Under the pieces are notes generated by a model. That model saw only the letters and a program-made list of their open reading frames with translations, made no database searches and was not told the DNA's origin. From assembly GCF_000154225.1 (NCBI RefSeq), contig NZ_DS264586.1, positions 278,527 to 342,526 on the forward strand: DNA of 64,000 nucleotides, read 5' to 3'. The position numbers and the translations under genes are program-made. This DNA is from Schaalia dentiphila ATCC 17982 (lineage in GTDB: Bacteria > Actinomycetota > Actinomycetes > Actinomycetales > Actinomycetaceae). This document shows positions 59,016 through 64,000 of the stretch, piece by piece (the first letter of the stretch is position 1; each line of letters begins with the position of its first letter).

Positions 59016-60491
59016 TCATCCTTCTGCGATGATTTCGTCGTTTCCATCTTCAGGACGAACATACTCCGGTCCCACCATCCTCTGCAGCAGACGCGGAATG
59101 TTCGCGCCGATGGAGACCATGACGATCGCAGCGAATCCGAAGGACAGAATCGCGAGGGCCATACCGAGGCCGAGCTGATCGGCGATCGCAGCCCCCAGGA
59201 CGGGGCCGACCGCGCCGCCGAGGGCACCGACGTTGTAGCAGAAGCCGAGGCCGGCAGCGCGCTTGTCGACCGGGAAGTAGGAGGACACCCACTTGGGCAG
59301 CAGGCCCGAAACACCCTGGCCGAACATCTGCTGGAAGAAGAGCAGACCGGCAACGAGAGCAACGTACTTCCCATCCTGCGTGAACAGCGGGAAGACGATG
59401 ATCTGCGACAGCAGCAGGGAGATGGCGTACCAGCGACGCATGCCGAACTTGTCGCCCGCGAATCCGGCGATGATGTAGCCCACAGCGTTGCCGAGGCCGG
59501 CGAAGGACACGACGTTCGCGACGACCTTCTGGTCCATACCAACACCGTGCAGGTAGGTCGGCAGAAGGCCCTGGATCGGCCAGGTGTACATGAAGGAAGC
59601 GAAGATCGTCAGCATGATCGCGATGCCGATGATCCAGCGATTCGAGTCGAACTGGATGATCAGGTAGATGAAGACGATCGCGCACACGACACCGATCAGG
59701 CTGACCGCAACAATGCCACCCACCTGCTGAGTGAAGATCACCATTAGACCGACGAAGGCGATCACAACGACGGCATAGTTGAGGATCTTGCGCTGCCCAC
59801 CGAAGAGCACGGCGAGCATATCGTTCTTCTCACCATCACCCTTCTCTTTGGCCTCACTCCAGTCCGCAGCCTCGGGCAGGGTGCGCCGCATGTAGATGGC
59901 GACGACGATCGGGACGATGCCCGTGAGGAAGAGGGCTCGCCAGCCCCAACCGGGGTGAACCGAATCGACCCAGGTCACGAAGTACTTGTCGACCTGAGCA
60001 GCGGCGATAACACCAAAGGCGTAGCCGGAGAGCAGGAAACCCGACGCCTTGTTGCGCATGTGCTTGGGCCACGACTCGATGACATAGGCAGCAGATGCCG
60101 AGTATTCGCCGGCCATTGCAAAGCCGATGACGAGGCGCAGGATGAAGAGAATCCAGAAGTTAGGAGCGAGAGCGCAGGCGATAGAGCCGAAGGCGAACAT
60201 GAAGATCGACAGGACCATCGCAGGCTTACGTCCGTAGCGATCGCCAATAGCTCCGAGCACGAGGCCACCGATCCAGCGGCTGATGAAGGCGGCCGAAATC
60301 AGGGATGCGCTCTGGACCAGCGTCAGACTGAACGCTTCCTTGATCGCGGGGAGCGCAAAGGAGATCAGAACGAAGTCGTAGCCGTCCAGCAGCACGCCGA
60401 TCCATGCGGCGAAGAAGGCCTTGCGATCTTCTTTGGTCAGGTATTGATACCAGGGCTTTTTCGGAAGCACCTGTGCGGGGGACGTACTCAT
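59016..60491 (-). CDS. MFS sialic acid transporter, NanT-like
   Basis: The 491-residue protein has twelve predicted membrane helices and the MFS signature GDRYGRKPAM between helices 2 and 3. Its N-terminus (AFFAAWIGVLLDGYDFVLISFALP) and the later MAGEYSASAAYVIE segment are typical of the sialate:H+ symporter branch. It would import free sialic acid or a derivative. The ATG at 60491 has GGAAGG upstream. It is divergent from the GH33 sialidase and followed by the DUF4862 gene. A NanT name is by similarity; transport of 2,7-anhydro sialic acid or another acidic sugar is possible. Confidence 0.85.
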   Translation of the reverse strand: MSTSPAQVLPKKPWYQYLTKEDRKAFFAAWIGVLLDGYDFVLISFALPAIKEAFSLTLVQSASLISAAFISRWIGGLVLGAIGDRYGRKPAMVLSIFMFAFGSIACALAPNFWILFILRLVIGFAMAGEYSASAAYVIESWPKHMRNKASGFLLSGYAFGVIAAAQVDKYFVTWVDSVHPGWGWRALFLTGIVPIVVAIYMRRTLPEAADWSEAKEKGDGEKNDMLAVLFGGQRKILNYAVVVIAFVGLMVIFTQQVGGIVAVSLIGVVCAIVFIYLIIQFDSNRWIIGIAIMLTIFASFMYTWPIQGLLPTYLHGVGMDQKVVANVVSFAGLGNAVGYIIAGFAGDKFGMRRWYAISLLLSQIIVFPLFTQDGKYVALVAGLLFFQQMFGQGVSGLLPKWVSSYFPVDKRAAGLGFCYNVGALGGAVGPVLGAAIADQLGLGMALAILSFGFAAIVMVSIGANIPRLLQRMVGPEYVRPEDGNDEIIAEG

Positions 60492-60754
60492 GATGAGTGC
60501 CTTCCTGAAATTTCATCGTCGAATAACGAGGGGCTGTGAGTCCAGATGTCTAACTAGCAAGTTGTCAGACAACTTGCAGCAATGTTAGCTCTCTCTCATT
60601 CTGGAGTCAATACGAAATATTGGCAAAATCTCTATATTGCCAACGAAACACCACAGTGCTAATCTGTCTGATAACTTCAGCATTGTGACTGATCGCACGC
60701 TCAGCTTCGCAATGATGCGAGGCGAAATCAGCAACTAACAGAAAGGTGTCAAGC
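60492..60754. promoter_or_regulatory. Divergent control region with two GntR-type palindromes
   Basis: At 60557-60577, GCAAGTTGT and ACAACTTGC form a perfect 9-base inverted repeat around CAG, with the core TTGTCAGACAA typical of FadR/NanR-type GntR operators. A second copy, CTGTCTGATAA at 60664-60674, matches the core in 9 of 11 positions. The region is AT-rich and controls nanT-DUF4862 and the sialidase gene. No GntR gene lies in this window. Confidence 0.6.
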
Positions 60755-62992
60755 ATGAGCATCGACGCAGGTCACCCGGGAATCTCCTGGACTTTACAGT
60801 TCCGAGCACGCATCGATGGAGCATTGATTGAGCTCCACAGCACGGCCGACACAGGGTGGCACCTGTTCATCCGCTCCAGCGCCCTCTTCCTCGAGGGATC
60901 AACAAACGCCATGTCCTTCGCCCTGGACATGGAAGACACTGCCTCCGTCACGGACGGCACCTGGCACTCTCTCGCGATCACGGCCACCAGCGCGGGCTCC
61001 AAGATCTTCCTCGACGGCTACCAGTGCTTCTCTACGACCGCAGACCTCTCCCCCGCTGCCAGCGGCCCCGAGGCTACTCTCGAACTCACGCCGGGAGCCG
61101 GCATCGACATTCGATCCTTCACAGAGCATGACGGCGTTCTCTCCCCCGCAGAGATCCTCGCACTCTCGCCCGCCCCCACCCCGCTCATCGAGTTTGCCGC
61201 CGCTCACCTGTCGGATTACGACGTCGCCGAACTCTCTGAGCTCACCGCGGGCACGATCTTCGCCCGCTACCGCGTGCGCGGACCGGGCCAGCACGGCACG
61301 ATCCTCGCGGCGGGTGGTGGCGGCACCGAGCAGCTCAACCTGTCCGTGACGGAAGAAGGCATCGAGTACAAGGTCCTCGGGCGACGGGGCGAGTGGCGTA
61401 CATTTACGGCCCACGGGCACTGGGACCAGGGACACTGGCACGACGTCGTCGTTCGCGTCGGACACGGCGCAGTACAGATCTACGTGGACGGCTACCTTGA
61501 GGCTCACCTGCCCGGACAGGCATTCTTCGCAGCCGTCGATTCCCTCGACGAGGTCGTCATCGGTCAGGACACCTCCGGGTCTCGCCTCTTCGGCGAGGTC
61601 CGCAATGCGACACTCTACTCGTCGGTCCTCAACGATTCGCAGATCAAGAAGCTCTCCTCGATCGCTCCGGTCGACACGCAATGCCTGTTCGATGCCGGGT
61701 TTCACGACTCGATCAGCTACCGCATCCCCTCACTGATCACCCTGGAATCCGGAGTCGTTGTCGCAGGCGCCGACCAGCGTGAGACCATCGCGAACGACTC
61801 ACCCAACTCGATCAACTTCACGGTTCGCCGCTCGTTCGACGGAGGACACACGTGGGGCGACCTCCAGACAGTCCTCACCTACCCCGGTCACGGCGCCAAG
61901 GGTGCATCCGTCATCGACTCATGCGTCGTGCAGGACCGCCGCAACGGACGCCTCGTTATCCTCATCGACCACTTCCCGGGCGGCATCGGCCAGCCAAACG
62001 CCGAGGCCGGCCTCGGCGTCGACGAACGGGGCCGGTACATCCTGCACGACGCCAACGGTGCCACCTACACGTGGAACCAGGATGGAAGCGTCACGGACGC
62101 CGACGGCAACACCACTGCATTCACGGTCTCCGAGCGCGGCGACGTCACCGTCACGGAAGGCGGACAGGAATCCTCCGGTGGCAACGTATTCCTCGCCGAT
62201 GGCGTCGATCCCCACCAGACACTGTTGACGGCCCGGACCTGCTTCCTTCAAATGATCTACTCCGACGACGACGGCGAGACTTGGTCCGGCCCCTTCAACC
62301 TCAACCAAGACGTGAAGGAAGAATGGATGTCCTTCTGCGGGACCTCCCCGGGCACGGGCGTGCAGCTGCGCAGCGGGCGCCTCGTCATCCCGATCTACTA
62401 CAACGGGGACCACAAGCGTCACTTCTCCGCATCCGTCGTTTACTCCGATGACGGCGGTACGACATGGAAGCGCGGCAAGTCTCCCAACGACGGGCGCATC
62501 TTCGAGGGCCGCGAGATCGACTCACGCACGCTCGACACCGAAGCGGCCGCGACGCACGAGGCCACGCTCATCGAGCGCGCCGACGGCTCACTCCTCATGC
62601 TCATGCGCAACCAGCACCCCAGCGGAAAGGTCGCGGCGACCGTCAGCACCGACGGAGGCGAAACCTGGAGCGACGTGTTCTTCGCCGAGGAGATCACCGA
62701 AATCTTCTGCCAGCCGAACGCGGTTCCCTGGCCGACGGAGGACTGCCCCGAGCGCGTGGTGTTCGCGAATGCCTCGCAGATGCGTCCCTACCGCGGCCGC
62801 GGCGTTCTGCGCCTGTCCGAAGACGGCGGGCGGACGTGGATCGCATCTCGCACATTCAACCCGGCCCACTACGTCTACCAGTGCATGACGATCCTCCCCG
62901 ACGGGGCTCTGGGCTTGCTGTGGGAGCGTGAGATGCAGGGCCTGTACTTCAGCCGCATCCCGCTGGAGTGGATCGAGGCCGCCAAGATCTGA
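60755..62992 (+). CDS. GH33 sialidase with two N-terminal LamG-like domains and no signal peptide
   Basis: The 745-residue protein has two concanavalin/LamG-like modules (about 1-135 and 140-310). The six-bladed sialidase propeller follows, with YRIP at residues 322-325 (first arginine of the triad). Asp-boxes include SFDGGHTWG, SDDDGETWS, SDDGGTTWK, STDGGETWS and SEDGGRTW. A typical insertion is present (about 420-490; YTWNQDGSVTDADGN). The region FCGTSPGTGVQLRSGRLVIP and the Tyr in HYVYQCMTIL fit NanA/NanB/NanC-type enzymes. There is no signal peptide, membrane helix or sortase motif. The start at 60755 has AGAAAGG upstream; a GTG three codons earlier changes nothing. Confidence 0.9.
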   Translation: MSIDAGHPGISWTLQFRARIDGALIELHSTADTGWHLFIRSSALFLEGSTNAMSFALDMEDTASVTDGTWHSLAITATSAGSKIFLDGYQCFSTTADLSPAASGPEATLELTPGAGIDIRSFTEHDGVLSPAEILALSPAPTPLIEFAAAHLSDYDVAELSELTAGTIFARYRVRGPGQHGTILAAGGGGTEQLNLSVTEEGIEYKVLGRRGEWRTFTAHGHWDQGHWHDVVVRVGHGAVQIYVDGYLEAHLPGQAFFAAVDSLDEVVIGQDTSGSRLFGEVRNATLYSSVLNDSQIKKLSSIAPVDTQCLFDAGFHDSISYRIPSLITLESGVVVAGADQRETIANDSPNSINFTVRRSFDGGHTWGDLQTVLTYPGHGAKGASVIDSCVVQDRRNGRLVILIDHFPGGIGQPNAEAGLGVDERGRYILHDANGATYTWNQDGSVTDADGNTTAFTVSERGDVTVTEGGQESSGGNVFLADGVDPHQTLLTARTCFLQMIYSDDDGETWSGPFNLNQDVKEEWMSFCGTSPGTGVQLRSGRLVIPIYYNGDHKRHFSASVVYSDDGGTTWKRGKSPNDGRIFEGREIDSRTLDTEAAATHEATLIERADGSLLMLMRNQHPSGKVAATVSTDGGETWSDVFFAEEITEIFCQPNAVPWPTEDCPERVVFANASQMRPYRGRGVLRLSEDGGRTWIASRTFNPAHYVYQCMTILPDGALGLLWEREMQGLYFSRIPLEWIEAAKI

Positions 62993-63012
62993 CGACTCGT
63001 CGTACACCAGCA

Positions 63013-63061
63013 CGAGGCCGCCTGCTGCACACTCCACACAGGAGGGCGACAGGCGGCCTCG
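63013..63061 (+). terminator. Terminator after the sialidase gene
   Basis: CGAGGCCGCCTG and CAGGCGGCCTCG form a perfect 12-base stem with a 25-base loop. Confidence 0.55.
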
Positions 63062-63082
63062 TACGCCAACAACACATACACA

Positions 63083-63112
63083 GAGGGCGGGCACCGGCTG
63101 GTGCCCGCCCTC
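63083..63112 (-). terminator. Terminator of glmM
   Basis: GAGGGCGGGCACC and GGTGCCCGCCCTC form a perfect 13-base stem with a GGCT loop, 21 bases beyond the glmM stop codon. It can also act for the sialidase gene. Confidence 0.75.
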
Positions 63113-63133
63113 ACGCGTACATCTCTCAGACGC

Positions 63134-64000
63134 TCACAGCGCCAGGTTCTCCTTGACGACGTCCGCCAGCGAAGCGGCGACCGAGTCGGCCTCTTCCTGC
63201 GTGGCAGCCTCGACCATGACGCGCACGAGCGGCTCCGTGCCCGAGGGACGCAGAAGCACGCGGCCGGTCTCTCCCAGACGGGCCTCTGCGGCCGCCACGG
63301 CCTCAGCAACAGCCTCGTTCGTCGAGGCACCAGCGCGATCCACGCCGCCCACGTTGATGAGGGTCTGCGGCAGGCGCTGGATGAAGGAGGTCAGGTCCGC
63401 CAGGGAGCGGCCCGACTCCTTCACCATGCGGGAGACGAGCAGCGAGGACAGGATGCCGTCGCCGGTGGTCGCATGGTCGCGGGCGATGATGTGGCCGGAC
63501 TGCTCGCCGCCGAGCGAGTAGCCGGACGCCAGCATCTCCTCAAGCACGTAGCGGTCGCCCACGCCGGTCTGCACGGTCTTAATACCAGCCTCCCGCATGG
63601 CGATCAGCAAGCCCAGGTTGCTCATGACGGTCACGACCAGCGTGTCCTTGGCGAGAGTGCCGCGCTCAAGAGCGTTCACGGCCAGAGAACCCATGATCTT
63701 GTCGCCATCGATGAGGTTGCCCTCGTGGTCGACGGCGAGGCAGCGATCGGCGTCTCCGTCGTAAGCAACACCAAAGTCGCAGCCGGCCTCGACGACGGCG
63801 GCCTGCAGGGACTCGGGGTGCGTGGAACCCGCGTTGAGGTTGATGTTGCGCCCATCGGGGGACGCGTTGATGACGGTGATATCCGCGCCGAGCTCGCGGA
63901 ACACGGCCGGCCCCAGCTCGGAGGCCGCACCATTCGCACAATCGATCGCGATCTTCATGCCGCGCAGATCGGTGCCGATCGCCTCGACGAGGTGCGCAAT
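63134..64000 (-). CDS. glmM: Phosphoglucosamine mutase, N-terminus cut by window edge
   Basis: GlmM converts glucosamine 6-phosphate to the 1-phosphate for UDP-GlcNAc. The visible 288 codons are in frame to the right edge. They include IAIDCANGAASELGP, the metal loop AYDGDADRC, the sugar loop SLGGEQSGH and the phosphate loop RPSGTEPLVRVMVEA. The phosphoserine loop lies outside the window. GEQSGH marks GlmM among the hexomutases. glmS, which supplies its substrate, is at 43468-45381. An internal ATG at 63958 is not the start. Confidence 0.93.
   Translation of the reverse strand: MAHLVEAIGTDLRGMKIAIDCANGAASELGPAVFRELGADITVINASPDGRNINLNAGSTHPESLQAAVVEAGCDFGVAYDGDADRCLAVDHEGNLIDGDKIMGSLAVNALERGTLAKDTLVVTVMSNLGLLIAMREAGIKTVQTGVGDRYVLEEMLASGYSLGGEQSGHIIARDHATTGDGILSSLLVSRMVKESGRSLADLTSFIQRLPQTLINVGGVDRAGASTNEAVAEAVAAAEARLGETGRVLLRPSGTEPLVRVMVEAATQEEADSVAASLADVVKENLAL

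Overview
The window is a 64 kb piece of a high-GC actinobacterial chromosome, most like Schaalia/Actinomyces (human oral or mucosal Actinomycetaceae). The evidence is a WhiB-family regulator, GuaB3, C-terminal LPXTG/LAXTG sorting signals, glucan/choline-binding-type GW repeats on a secreted enzyme, a menaquinone-type sdhCAB set, and frequent leaderless-looking starts. The species name is inferred. No rRNA, tRNA, CRISPR array, insertion sequence or prophage was seen. Both edges cut a gene: a methyltransferase at the left and glmM at the right.

Positions 634-16626, all on the minus strand, hold a nucleic-acid scavenging locus. In order of transcription it encodes a cell-wall-anchored ExeM/NucH-type nuclease, a cell-wall-anchored 5'-nucleotidase, a BMP-type nucleoside ABC transporter (lipoprotein, double ATPase, two permeases), cytidine deaminase, thymidine phosphorylase, a SorC/DeoR-type regulator, purine nucleoside phosphorylase, deoxyribose-phosphate aldolase and a PGM2-like phosphopentomutase candidate. 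Together these can take extracellular DNA or RNA to nucleosides outside the cell, import them, and feed the sugar into glycolysis. A 12-bp sequence is shared by the control regions of deoD and of the transporter.

Positions 16841-34596 are mostly housekeeping: GuaB3 and GuaB, a DEDDh exonuclease, a transaldolase-like aldolase, an AGE-family isomerase, a MerR/B12-domain-like regulator divergent from a WhiB3/WhiD-like gene, a membrane-anchored DsbA-like protein, groES with a CIRCE operator, a THUMP-like methyltransferase, a YbdK-type ligase, an MprF-like aminoacyl-lipid synthase overlapping a membrane esterase, and tsaD. A repeat-rich 690-bp gap lies at 18799-19490.

Positions 34801-46511 carry sdhCAB, the rimI-tsaB-tsaE-alr cluster, the NAD(P)HX repair enzyme, glmS and coaA.

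Positions 46580-62992 form a host-glycan region. One module has a very large secreted glycosidase-like protein with GW repeats, a sugar ABC transporter without its own ATPase, a cytoplasmic GH2 beta-galactosidase and a LacI regulator. Three copies of a CTAACACG-type operator sit in its control regions. The second module has a NanT-like MFS transporter and a DUF4862 protein, divergent from a GH33 sialidase that lacks a signal peptide. Two GntR-like palindromes lie between them. glmM begins at the right edge.
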